A DNA stretch of 64,000 nt, taken from Podospora bellae-mahoneyi (Eukaryota; Ascomycota; Sordariomycetes; Sordariales; Podosporaceae). How positions within the stretch are numbered: position 1 is the first letter of the stretch; every line of letters begins with the position of its first letter. Below the pieces are notes generated by a model, which ran no database searches, was not told the origin of the DNA, and saw nothing but the letters and a program-made list of their open reading frames with translations. This document shows positions 35,801 to 48,700 of the stretch, piece by piece. Made by a program: the position numbers and the translations under genes. The stretch covers positions 1,302,001 through 1,366,000 of the forward strand of contig NC_085883.1 of NCBI RefSeq assembly GCF_035222275.1, given 5' to 3'.

Positions 35801-37201
35801 AATACAATATTTCCCTTTGATACCTTTCGGCTGGAATTTAGTATTAATACGCTAAAAGAGCGTACCTAGTTTAAGCGTAAATTAAATCTAATTATGAAAA
35901 GATAACTGTGGAGAATAATAGTATAACTATTAGAAATATGCCGAATGCATTGGACTATCAATACATATATATATTTACTTAATTTATCTTTTAATAGTAA
36001 TATTTTGTTTGAAATTGATAAGAAAGAAAAGAATTAAATGTAGTTCGATAGATAGATAGATGAATGATAAATCTATTTTGTCATTAATAGTGAAATAAGA
36101 AAATTTAGGGAAAAAATTCTTTCAGAAGTTTATCTTTTAATAAAGGAAATTTCCAATTTCAAATTATTATTATACCACATATATAAATAAAAAAACAGGA
36201 GAAACTGTCCGATTTATCTTTATCCTAATTAAAAGGAAAGCTAAGTTTTAGCAAAATATAATAAAAATGGAAGTTGATTGAGATATAAAGACGCCTTAAC
36301 CAAAACCTTAAAGGGATATGAAATAGTAGCATACATTTAACTATCCTAAATACTCTTTTTACTTAAGTATCGAAAATATTGTCCATAAAACCAATGAAAT
36401 GCTATCTGCTATTATTGAATTATATTTATAGTTGATTATAGTATAATATTTATTTTGATTATTTATTGATAGATGTTTTTTTCAGTATTATGAGAGATAG
36501 AGTTATTATTAAACATCCACTCATAATTGTATTGGAATTACTAAGATTAAAATAATTACTTTTGGTAACGAGGGTTAATTAAACCATTAAGGAAGATATT
36601 AGAGTAATGGCAGTTAATTTTACTTTTTAGTACCCAATAAACCTCACGGAAGTATAATTATTTTATTTGAATATCTTGGAAAAGGTGTTATTATTGAGCA
36701 AATTAGGGATTTTATTAACTATAACAGGTATAGTATTTCTTTATCTGGATTTGAATAATACTATTAATAGTAATCTTGTTAATCAATATTTGGGGTATTT
36801 TTATTGTTCTAGTAGTATCTTATAGCATATAGATATTAAGTATTTCAGACTAGAATATAATACTGAACGTTATGAATAAGTTTTCTACAAAATGAGGATA
36901 TGTAATTTTAAAAGAATACTAAGAAGATATCAATTTATATTTATATAGAATATTTGGGAATATTAGTTTCCACTGAAAAGCGAACACTGGAAGTGAATGA
37001 TATAAATAAAATATAAAATATCATAGTAAATTACGCTGTATATAAAGATCCTAATATTAAATTATTATGCCCAATATTGATTAGTACCTTAAGTAAAAAT
37101 GTTTATTTCATTATATTATTGCATATTATAATAACGTATATAATTGGGAAAAGCAAGGGTTATAAATATATATAAAGTTGTAGTTTGAAAGAGATACTAA
37201 T
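32814..37201. other. Long AT-rich spacer without recognisable gene
   Basis: About 4.4 kb of AT-rich DNA with few CpG and many TpG/CpA. It has no LTR, terminal repeat or protein motif that I can recognise. The frame at 33538-33783 (minus) is Ile/Leu/Ser/Tyr-rich and is not supported as a gene. It could be very old repeat DNA decayed past recognition. Confidence 0.55.
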
Positions 37202-37577
37202 TGTCACAGTTAAGCTAATAGGTAGGACGGACCGTGTGCAGGGTACCATACGCGTAGCTAATTGTAAGTAGAACTAATTAGGACGGAGAATAGCCTTTCC
37301 TGTGGGATTATTACCAAGAGTCAATGATCCAGAGCGGTATTATCGCCACGAGTTAATGATCTAGGAACTGGTAGATCTATATCTACCGCGGAACTGGCTA
37401 GTATAAAAAATAGTTCCGTAATATATAATGAATAGAAATCATAACTATCAGTATTGTAACTATTATCATTCCAATAAATTATTTATTATTTATTATTTAG
37501 CTGTACCAAATTAAGATTATTTCGAAGTACCTTCGATTAGTATTCTATTTAAAAGCTCTAGATAGGAGTTCCTTATA
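37202..37577 (+). mobile_element. Gypsy LTR (U3 type B), 376 bp
   Basis: It starts TGTCACAGTTAAGC and ends GGAGTTCCTTATA. The U3 is of the same type as at 15156 and 42419 but shorter by a deletion. The TATA region is damaged (GATCTATATCTACCGCGG near 37375). Plus-strand leader and gag follow, so it is a 5' LTR. Confidence 0.85.
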
Positions 37578-39057
37578 CGTTTTGTATTTTTTTTTTACTT
37601 TATTATAAAAAGTTAAACGCGTTATTGTATTATTATAGTCTACTCTAAAAACGTTTAAATAAAAAGCGTCTTACCTCACTTAAGTAACGAAAGACTTTTC
37701 ATTATAATTACTAAACCCAAAATGACTTTCATTCTGTAGTTTATCATATATATTAAGAAACTCGAAAGTAAGATTTAATAAACTAATGATTGAATCATCA
37801 TTATTCAATTATACCTAAAGTAATAATCTAGTTTTTAATATCGGAGCGCTATGAAAGAGGAAAAGTAAACGTAAAAGGTTACTAAACTAGTTTCAAACCT
37901 GTGTTCGTTATTATTTGAATTGATTTATCGTAAAAAAAAAGTAATTGTCGTGGTTAGTAAACTTAAGAATAAAGCTTCTATATAAGTCGAACTTATTCTT
38001 TACGATTATTAACAAAAGGTGGAGGAAGATTGGGAAAGCATTACGGTTTATGATTTTAAAAATTACCAGTTTTCAAATTGAATTTAAGCTAGTATTTTAG
38101 GGAGTTCGATAAAGTATGGCGGGCGTAAAAAAAGCACGTAAACCTACATTACACGTATTTAGAACCTGATTGTATAGCTTCGCTGAAGATCGATTGTTTA
38201 CGTAATATAAAATACGGATAAAAAGTTAATATAGTTTTTCTATACCAGTTTTTAAAAATATAAATTATAAGTTTTATAACGAATTAAGGCCTAATATTAT
38301 CGATAAATACATTATTATGAATATACGTATCACGATCGACAGTTTAAACGTTCTATAGAGAGGAAAGGTAATAACCGGGGTTACTATAATGATAACCGCT
38401 TTAACGATAAACGTAAATAATAACACTTTGATATTAATTAATCCGGTGTTGTATATAGGATTTATAAAGGTCAACGTCATACAGTAATAAAGGCCGTAAG
38501 GCCGTGCTAAGGTACAAATAGTCTTAATATTTTCATTATTGTGAAGTAAAATACTTCAAGAGACACTATAAAGCATTTGAGCGATTCGGATGAAAAAAGA
38601 AAATCATTAAGATAATTATTATATGAAAAAGATTGAGGGTTATAAAAATTATCATTAATAAACCTTTAAAGGGTAAAGCGGCAAGTTTCAATCCAACGTT
38701 TCATGGATATATCGAATAAAAGAAAATAGAGTTTTAGGAATCACGGAAAGTAATAGAAAGGTTAAAAGAATAATATGAAATGAAAGATTTTCAAATATGT
38801 ACGTTATAGGATTAACCAATACACATTATTATAAAATTACTATAGGAGTTATTAAAAAGGACGATTTTACGTGATAAAAAAACCTGCTTAATAAGTAACA
38901 TTAGAGAAATGATACCGTTAACATATAACCGTAATTATATAACGAACATCATTGTTATAAAAGTTCTTTACAAAAGATAGGAAAATTAATCCGGAGATAA
39001 GAAAGTTATGCAGTTTAGGCTTTTGAGGAGACTAAAATGAATAGTTTTAGCTATATA
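37578..39057 (+). pseudogene. Gypsy leader, gag and protease-region remnant, plus strand
   Basis: A leader of about 90 bp precedes the gag start region (near 37665), which aligns with 26480 (plus) and 24650 (minus). A basic, Asn-rich segment lies near 38330-38480 and a decayed knuckle near 38520-38580. Homology to the plus element runs on to about 39057 and then stops where minus-strand RT begins. The next piece of this element in family order matches the right end of the minus fragment 8264-11977. The minus-strand open frame 38274-38480 is a shadow. Confidence 0.75.
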
Positions 39058-39065
39058 GTATATAA
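39057..39065. other. Right breakpoint of the proposed 27-kb inversion
   Basis: At GTATATAA (39058-39065) plus-strand protease-region sequence switches to minus-strand RT sequence ending just after the active site. It mirrors the junction at 11978-11985. Confidence 0.75.
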
Positions 39066-42000
39066 GTAAATAAAAATATTATCGAAATAATATATCATTA
39101 TTTTATCGAGGTATTTCCCTATTATAAAATTAACCAAAGATTAAAACGTCGTAAGCGTATTAATTAACCTTAATAGTAATATAAGATATTCGAAATAATT
39201 ATAAAGTATATAAAACGCTATTTTCTATTTATCTGTTTCCTTAATACGTATATAGGCGTCCCCGATAAGTATATTTAAGCGTATAAAGTATTATGTCCCC
39301 ATTAGTTAACTTTGGAATTTAAATATTAATAGTACTGGATAATTATTTTTTACCGTCTCGTTATTTAACTACCAGTAGTTTATATATAATTAAAAACCTC
39401 TATCCTTTTTCGGTACGAAAAATACGGGGTATCCCATTAACGATATAAACTCTTTAATATATCCTTCCTTTAAATTTTCATTTAAATATTTTTATAGCTC
39501 TTTACTTTATTCATTATTATTATAATAAATCTTAAATAATTATAATTTAGCTCGTTTTTTTAATTCAATTCCTTAATTGTACGGTTCTTACTCTAAAAGC
39601 CCCTCCAAATACTTAATTATAAAAGTTAAATATCCTTAATATTTTACTAATATTACTTTTTTTTTTTTTACCTTTCTTTACGTTATCATAATAGGTATAC
39701 TTATTAACCTCCGATATTTTTACTAACGTCATTAACCTTATTTCTTCGATTTTACCGTTTATATTGATAGAATATATTATTATTTATTTAAATTCTTTAG
39801 GGTAAAACAGTAGAAGGTACTTATCTTATACTTTATTTTATATATACTGTTAATTTCCTATCGTTAATTAAATACTTTTAACGTTTTTTTAATCATAAAT
39901 AACTATTATCCCTCTAATCGATATCTAGGTTACAGTCTTTATAATTACTTTAGGATTATATCCTTCGATGGTCCTATATCCATGATATTAAATATAATTA
40001 AATTTATTCTTTTAACTACAATATTTATAGGTAATATTTTTGTAGACCTTTTACGTCGGAAATAGTCCTTATATAACGATCTATTTTCTTTTATAGTATC
40101 CGGGCTTAATATACGAACTATAGCAAAAATAAATTCGTTTCTGTACTACCGTTTATTAATATTATTATTTATGGATTTTTCTAATATATAATAACTTAAA
40201 GATATTTATTTTTCTTACTTTTTCCCTATATAATAGTAATTTTATTAATCAATATCGGGCCGTTATTTATGATTTCCCTTTACGCTAATACTTTCGAAAA
40301 TACCGTTTATAGTCCGTTAAAAGTTAACGGTTTCCGCGAAGGGTCGCGAATCGTTTCGTAAACGGTTATATCGTTTAAGAGCGTCCTTTTACTTTAAGTA
40401 ATTTAATAATATAACGTCTTTTAACTAAACTTACCTAATTTCTTTATATTTCCGTTATTTATTTTTTAATTTTTTTTTTAAATCCAATAGCAATTCTTTT
40501 ATTTAATTTTAAGCGCTTTAGTTTAATGATATTACTTAACTTTCTTCCGCAAATATATAACGTAATCTAAACTTAAATATTATTTTAATACTATTTTTTT
40601 TATAAATATATATTATCGTTTATATATTAACTTTCCATATATTCGGCGTAATATCTCGCACCCTTTAATACGATTTATATAATTCGAAGTTTATTCTTTA
40701 ATTCAACCGGGTCTTAACCATTTTACAAAAGGTAATCGTTTATGTCTTTTTACCGGACTTTCTCCTACTTAATTCTAGTCCTTCTAATTAATTATAAGTT
40801 ACTTTTCTTATTTATCTAATATACCGTCTAGTAGCTATATAACTATTTACTCTAATAGTACTTTATATATTTATGTATAATATACTAAAATTAAAATACT
40901 CTCTGATATTCCGGATACTTAAAGTAAAGTTATACCGTATTTCTTTTACAAAGTATATACTATATAAGTATTAATATATCTCTCGATAACTTTACGATTT
41001 TAATATCAACGACCCTCGCTTCTCTAATACTTTTTTTAGTTCTTATATAAGAGCTTTATAGGCCATAATATATTCTATAAAATAATAATTTTATATTTAC
41101 CGTATTCCCTCTTTAATATTATCCACTTAATAGGTTTTTACGTAAGACTATTACTTTTAACGACTTCCGTAGTAACTTCCGTAATAATCTATACTAATTA
41201 ATCCTATAATACCTATATTTAAAGATCTCCTTCCATATACTCCGCCTTTAGTTTTTCCATAACTTCCTTTATTTCTTATAACTTTACTTCCTTTTATTTA
41301 ATATATTAATTAAAGTTTTCTTCGAAGTTTATTATTTTACTTTACTAATATCCGATAATGATTATTTTTATAATTCTCGGTCTCTTCGATATAATAATTA
41401 CTATAATCTTTTTTTCTAGCCGAATGGTTTAAGTACCTAATAGTTTTTTTTTAAAATATTTTACTTTACTATAATTAAAATAGTTAAAATTATCTTTTCT
41501 TTAGCTTTAGCTTTACGGCTTTTATTACTATATAATATTAAGATTTTTTAATACCGAATATATAATACCGGAATAACTGATACTAAAGTATCTTTTATTA
41601 CTATAGTAACCTTTATTATTCTTTTCTTTTCTATACGATATTAAAATTACCCATCTTCGATCTATACAGCTATAGTGATATATTAAGCGATAGTATTAAG
41701 CTCGAGTTTTTATATAATTTATCCTTTACTTTTTCTTTAAAGCTATTATAGAAAAGCTATATTAACTTTTCATTATTAATAGTACTATATAAGCTATCGA
41801 TTTTAAATAAAGCTACGTAATTAGCCGCTAAGCGTATTTAATATAAGTTTATAAGCCTTTCCTACGCGCGGCTTACTTTATTATACTTCTTAAATACCTT
41901 TTTAAATTTAATTGCGAAAATCCCGTAGTTTTCGAAATATTTTACAGTATTTCTGTTTTAATTCTTCAATTTCTTTTTATAATAATTATTGAGGATAGGC

Positions 42001-42418
42001 TCAAACTACGCGAGAGCCCTATCCTTAAGTTTAATAGCCGTAAAAATTACTTTCGATTTTTCGTTAATAAATTAGTTTGGATATTAACGAAAATAGGTTT
42101 TAAGTTAAATTAAAAACCCTTTAAGCTCTACCTTTCCTCCTGTATAGCGCTCCGGTACTGGGCATTTAGGTACTACTTTAAATATAATCGATATAGCGAT
42201 AATCTACTTCCGAGTTTATTAAGCTTCGTCCTTAAGTTCCTTAAAACGCTATATAACTTATTCTATAGTAAGTCGAGTATTAATAGTAATACTAATAGAG
42301 GGTCTATCGCTGCCTGGGCTAGGCGGAACGCTTCCTATCTAAATAATTTTATGTCTAGCGATAGTAGTAAAAAAAAGCTTTTAATTATTTATAATAAAGT
42401 TAAAGTAAGTATATAACG
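39066..42418 (-). pseudogene. Gypsy remnant: leader, gag, protease and first part of RT, minus strand
   Basis: Reading leftward from the LTR at 42419, the minus strand shows leader, gag (about 41600-42330), protease/RT leader, and RT up to the active-site block YYFDNIFIYLYT at about 39060-39100 (YxDD with the second Asp changed to Asn). It then breaks off. RT residues missing after this point resume at 11978 on the plus strand after a gap of only about five codons. All frames contain stops. Confidence 0.8.
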
Positions 42419-42834
42419 TATAACAAATATTTATTTAGCACCTCTAAACGGGATACTAATTAAAGGTACTTTTAAATAATCCTGGTTCGGTATAGCTGAA
42501 TAATATATAATAATAGCTTATCTCGATTATATTAGTTTAGATATTAACGATTATAACTTAAATTATATACTATAGAACTATCTATCTACACTAGCCAGTT
42601 CCTCCATATATATAGACCTAATGCCAAGCCTTAAATCATTCCATTCTACGAGAATTATAACTGACTCTCGAGGATTATAAATGATTCCCTGGAATCATCC
42701 ATGATTCCTTGTGCCCTGGATGATCCACTTCCTACTGGCCCATCCTTCTCTCCTATGATCGGTTCTGCTAGCGATTGCCTGTGCGTCTTGTGCCCCGCAC
42801 ACGGTCCGTCCTGCCTGTTGGCTTAACTGTGACA
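42419..42834 (-). mobile_element. Gypsy LTR (U3 type B), 416 bp
   Basis: It runs from TATAACAAATATT (mutated TATGACGAACCCC) to GCTTAACTGTGACA. The U3 half is almost unmutated, while the R/U5 half is strongly AT-shifted. Length and U3 type equal the LTR at 15156-15571. The right flank is TTATA (42835-42839). It is the 5' LTR of the minus fragment to its left. Confidence 0.9.
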
Positions 42835-45030
42835 TTATATAATTAAATCTTTTATTTTAAATTATTGAAAAATAATCTACAATATTTAAACTCATTAACA
42901 CTGAACTAACTAAATCCCAATAGATCGAGAGCTTCTTTAAAAAGATTATAAAAATCTAGGTTTATGAAATATATCCACATGAATCTTTCTAAATATCTTT
43001 TTTACTTCAGTAGTGTATCAATTATATTTTGAAAAACTTTGTCGTATAGGTTTTGTTTTACTTTAATTCAAATACAGTTATTACATTTACTTTAAAACTC
43101 CAAATTATATAATCATGCTAATACATATTTGAATAACTTTACAGTTTGTATAAACTTGTTAAAACATATCTTGTCTTTAAATATTATTCTAAAATTAGAA
43201 AATATTTTCGTTATGAGCATTTGTCTTAACATGCAAAGTCAAACATTTTCGCGTAAAAGTAATACAGTATTCAACTAATAGATGTTGTTCAAATTCTTAT
43301 ATAATATTGAAAAAGTCTTAGAACTTTTTTTTATAAAAAAGTTGTCTAAAATTATCATTTTAGGTTCTTTTAGGTTTTTTCTATTTAAATGGAGTTTCTC
43401 GTTTTCAAAATGGATATGATTAATATTATTACATCTCGTATAGTGCGCCGGGAATCTTTTCTTCGTTAAATTGTCAACTAATATATCACATATAATACAA
43501 ATGAATAATATACTGGGCGACGAGTTATATAAATTACTTCTATTTTTATCTCATATCGTTGTATGCTCCTCAACTTCAATATTTAAGTTGAATTATAATA
43601 CTATATATTACCCTGCAGTTTTCTATATTGCATTACTTATCAATATAATTATTGGTCTTATTTTTCGATGAAATGCATCATTCTTTATTGTATTAAAATC
43701 AAAATCTTTTTTTAGAATACGTATTATGAATATTCTTATTAAGAAGATGTCAATTAGTAGTAGTATTGAATAAATTCGTTTTAGTAGTGAAGTCTTTTCA
43801 CTGTCTAATTAAATTATTTATACATTATTTTCAAAGGAAACATTAAATTATAATATTCATTTATGCTATTTAAAAAACTAACCTTTATAAAGTATCGCAT
43901 TTTAGAGATAATAAAATTGTACAAAACTAACATATATTTATTCGATAGTAGAAGGTATTATAATGAAAATAAAGTTACAACTTCATAGTAAAGTAAGCGT
44001 TTAGATAAATCAATATCATATCAAAAATTTCGTGATCGTAGAATAATAATATTAAATTACTTTTAAAATTTCATATTATTTAGTATATTTAGCGGGTATT
44101 TAACTTTGAAAATAAAGGTGTTTCAAAAAATGAAATCAAAGGATTTAAGGTTCCTAAAACTTTTACTTCGAACTCCATGTACTATGCTTGTTTAATACTT
44201 TATAAGTTTATATTTTTGTAAATACAACTTATAGATTATGAAGCATTAGCTTTATAATTTCATTTCCTCTGGTATTGAGCTATTATCAAATACTATAATC
44301 AGAGCTTTCTTTACTTTTAGCATACTATACCGATTATTACTGAGGGTTGTATTTTATAGATCTTTATCATACTTGTTTAATAGTATTCAATATTTTAGAG
44401 TTTAACTTTATTATGAATAGTAAGTTTTTTTCAATATTCAAAAGGAAGTAAGATTATAAAGGTATTATATCCCTTGAAAATTCACTCAATGATTTATTCT
44501 TTCCATTAGTTCGTTGAAAGCTTAAAAGATAATCTTATATAGTTTTTAAAGGCTTATTGTAGTACCGTTTCAGCGTTATTTTAACCGTTAGTATTTTTGC
44601 ATCTTAACATTTAAACTATAGAATTATAATTGTAATTTCATTAATTTTTTTTCATAAATAGTTAATATAATAAAATTAATATAATAGATATATGAATTTA
44701 CGACTATAGTTTCGTTCATTCTTTATCAAAAATAAGTTCAATGGAGAATTAATTCATTAAAGAAACTTGGTATATATATAAAACATTTCCACATTTCGTG
44801 GGATTTAGTTTCTATATCTTTGTCGTCAATTAGTTTCTAATAGTTCATTAGGACATATTAGAAACATATTTGTATATTTTAGGGTAAGATATGTTGACCT
44901 GTGAATATAGTATTCATTCAGTTTATTTATGATAGGTTTAAAAATAATAAAAAAAGAGATATAATTGTTTAGGACTTTTCATAGAGTCAATATACTATTT
45001 ATCGTTAATTATACCAAGATTTTTTAATTT
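42835..45030. other. AT-rich spacer without recognisable gene
   Basis: No element ends or gene motifs are visible. The open frame at 43471-43671 starts with TTG rather than ATG and looks like chance. Confidence 0.55.
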
Positions 45031-45035
45031 TTATT

Positions 45036-45106
45036 AGCTTTATAGTATAATACGTACAATACCCGCTACTACGTTAAACGCCGCGGTTTCAATTCCCGTT
45101 AGGGTT
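45036..45106 (+). pseudogene. tRNA-like sequence, 71 nt
   Basis: Acceptor AGCTTTA and 3' TAGGGTT pair at all 7 positions allowing G-U. The TA joint, GTATAATACGTA-type D arm and a T arm GCGGT-TTCAATT-CCCGT are present, and TTTT follows. As in the other elements it is antisense to gag-pol and lies between integrase and the element's 3' side. Confidence 0.6.
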
Positions 45107-45419
45107 TTGGCGTATTAAAATTTTAATTTTTGAAAAACTTGAAGACGTTTTTTTATTTCTATTAATTTTGGTTTGTTTAAATCTTATCGGTAAAAATCTT
45201 GCGATTTATTTAGATGTTTAAAGTTTACCGTCACTTCATATGAATGATTCATAATTCAAATCCTAGTTAATTCATTACATATTTTAATTGAGTTTTATTA
45301 AGCCGTAAATCTAATATGCTTTCTATTATATTGTATTTCTTTTTTTGTCCTTCGCTACTTCCTTTGTATTAACGTTTTTACCGGTAATAGGGTTCCTAAA
45401 AATAAAACATTGAAGTATA

Positions 45420-45722
45420 CTACTGTAAATGTGTTATTATAAATAGTTTTAATTTAACTATCGTTTCCGAAGTTTTTTCTTTATCGTTAAATATATGTAC
45501 TTTCGTATAATTTAGCTCGTTACTAAGTTGTTTTATATATAAATTATATATAGAAAGGGATATTATATCCCCCTCCTTAAAGTAAGGTCCCTGGAGTCTC
45601 TGGATATTACGGTATCTCCGTATCATCTCCCTTATAAACTTCAATTCTTTCTTAAACTTACTATGAATATATATAATTAGGTTTTTCAACCATAACCCTA
45701 GAAATCTCCATATCGGCTCCAT
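45420..45722 (-). pseudogene. Gypsy integrase C-terminal (GPY/F) fragment
   Basis: This 100-aa stretch is still open. It reads KFIREMIRRYRNIQRLQ, GPYFKEGDIISLSIYNLYIKQ and LSNELNYTKV, the integrase C-terminal module that precedes the chromodomain in gypsy chromoviruses. The upstream integrase core (to the right) is closed by stops, so this is a surviving piece of a pseudogene, not an independent protein. Confidence 0.85.
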
Positions 45723-48700
45723 ACTATAAGTATACTTTATGTTTAAAGTTCTACCAACAATAGCGAAACTTTAATTATCTCTAGTAATGATATAATATAT
45801 ATTAACTATACCGTAAAAATTAATTTAATCTAATCGTTCTAGTTAACCTTAATCTAATTCCGTGAATATCATCTTACAATTTTATTAAGCCATTCCGTCT
45901 AACAATTTATTTCAAGGCAATGAACCAAAAACGGTTTATTTTTTATCCCTAACTTTATTATTAATATTTTTTAAAATTTTAATACGAACTGAATATCAAG
46001 GTGCGTAATGAAATTCTTCATTTATATATAGATATCATGATTTATTATAGCATTCTATCCGTTATTTATTTTGCCAATTAGTTTTCCTTAAAAGGTAAAA
46101 AGCACGTTTATTGAATAACTAGTGATTATTATTAATATATCATTATATCTCACGCCGGTTATTAGATTTTTGAATTTTCATAATTTAATAATAAAGTCCA
46201 TTGTGATTAAACTTCATATTTGCTCCGCTATTATTAATAGCTTTATAAATTTATAACACTTATGTTTTAGAACCTTTCCTTTTTTATATGTCCTTAATCT
46301 TTAGTAAATTAATGTATTATTATCATTGTCTATCGTCTTGATAATACCTATGTATTCTATGAACTTTGATCCGTAAATATCTATTACTAACATGAATTTA
46401 TTATTTAGCTATACGTACGCTTATTTTTTTTATATTAGAATCCTTTCTTATTTATCCTGTTCAATAGTTTAAAATAATAATTTTCCTAGTGATATTACTC
46501 CGTTAAATTATTACTTAACTTTTTTAATACTTATGTAAAGTAATTTTCTTTTAATATATTACGTATTATCATATCTATTGCTCAAATGAATAATTAAAAG
46601 TACCTTCTAACATTTCTGTAAATAATAAATGTAGTTTCATAGGTTTATTTTTATAGTAACCGGCTGGCAAGTTAATTTGTTTACCCCACTGTTCTCCGAA
46701 CGCTTTTTACTGTTTGATTTAAAATTAAACTTTCAAGGCAACTACACCTACTACATACGTTAAAGACCTTTGAAACAAAGAAATATTATAGGTTTTTATA
46801 ATTCGTATGAACCAATACTTTATAACTAATATAATTAAAATATAACTTTCATTCCTTAAATATCTTCAATATAGTAAGTAGTTCTTTTTTATAAACTAAA
46901 TAGTTTCAGCTTATTTCCTTTACTACTTTTAAATAAAGCTATTGAACATACCTTTCTCACGTTATTTCGTTCCTTTATTTATTAACTGATTGTATAATCT
47001 AATATATTAACCTCCACCTTAAACAATTAAGTAAAGTTTAATAATATGAACCCCGGGTCTTTCAATATAACTTACTTTAATTTCTAAAAGGCTTACTTTT
47101 CTTCCTATCCTTACCGGAACTTTATATCTTTCTTAATTAAGTAATTAAAATAACTGTATTAATTTAACATATCCTTCAATAAATATTCGATAGAAATTTC
47201 TAAACGTTAAAAATTCCTTAACGAATACATAATTATATTATAGACTGGTTCCTATTACCGTAATATTTTTTAAATTTATACGAACCTTTCTCAATAATAC
47301 TAAATTCCTCAAAAATACTATTGTTCAAAGGTAAAATTTGCTTTTATCCTTATGAAAAAAAAGTTTAGTTACGCATAGCGCGTAAATATCTTACGTATTT
47401 ATTATTGATATTCCGTTACAGTATACATATAAAGAAATATGTTATCGATATTAGATATTATTAAATTATTAAAATCCTTTCGATATATCTTCATAACGCA
47501 AGGTTTGGACGTCATGGCAGTATTAATAAGCGCGAATTATATTACGAGATATTTGAAATAGTTATAAGGTATTTAAACGTTGATCCTTGAAATTTATGTA
47601 TATATGTGTAATCAATATATTTCAATAGATAAAGTATAACGCTTTGGTTATTAAATTCCTTGACTTAAATATTAATGATACTAAATACTATTCTTTACCG
47701 TTTCATGGATTAATTACTAAAAGTTTATATATAATAGTAAACTACCGTTTCTTTTCCGTACGATATATTAAAGGTATTTTACTAGTAATGTAACGGTTTT
47801 ATTGTATCTTTTACTTACAGTCTCATTTAACTATATTTGTAACTTTTTAGTTCATTTATTATTTTATAAGAAATCTTATATAACTATGGTTTAACCTTTT
47901 CTGTTAATTTAATTTCGTAGTTTGACGGTCTTCACTTTAAAAGACCCTGTAAATATTTCTTATAAAAGCTGAATATCCACGATTTTTTATTAGTACCGCC
48001 TTTTTCTCGCCTTTCTCTATATTTTTAAAGTGAAAATATTTAGTAACCTCCGATATTATTACTAACGTTATTGACATTTCTTTTTCGATTTTACCGCTTA
48101 TATCTATAAAGTATACAATTATTTCTAAAACTCTTTACGGTAGTACCGTAGAGGGTACTTATTCTGTACTTTACTCCATACGTACTCCTATTTTCCTATC
48201 GTTAACTAAAAACTTTTAAAGCTCTTTTTATAATAATAATTATTAATATTTAAATTATGGTTTATATATTATCATAACCCAAAGATTATGGTTTTTTAGG
48301 AGTCTGAAATTCGTGATACTTAAGATAATTCAAGTTATTTTCCCTTTAACTATAATATTAAAAATAATATTTCTTTATAAAGCTTTACGTTAAAAATACT
48401 CTATATGTAACGATTCTTTCCTTCTTCCCTTCTTTCTTTTACAACATCCTAGTTGAATATATAAACTGTAATAAAATCAAATTCGCTTCCGTACCTTTAT
48501 TTATTCATGTTACTAGTTAAATACCCTCTCAATATATTAGAATGTCCAAGCGGTTATATTGTTTACTTCATATTCATATAAGAACTACTTTATTAACAAA
48601 TATCGGATGGATATCCTATATCTTTATTTTATATCGATATCTTTAACAATGATCTTTAAAGTTCATTAAAGGTTATTGGCTCCTGCGAAAGATAGTAAAT

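Noticed and set aside
43471-43671. Open frame of 66 aa with hydrophobic segments
   Set aside because: It starts with TTG, lies in AT-rich spacer, and shows no family motif.
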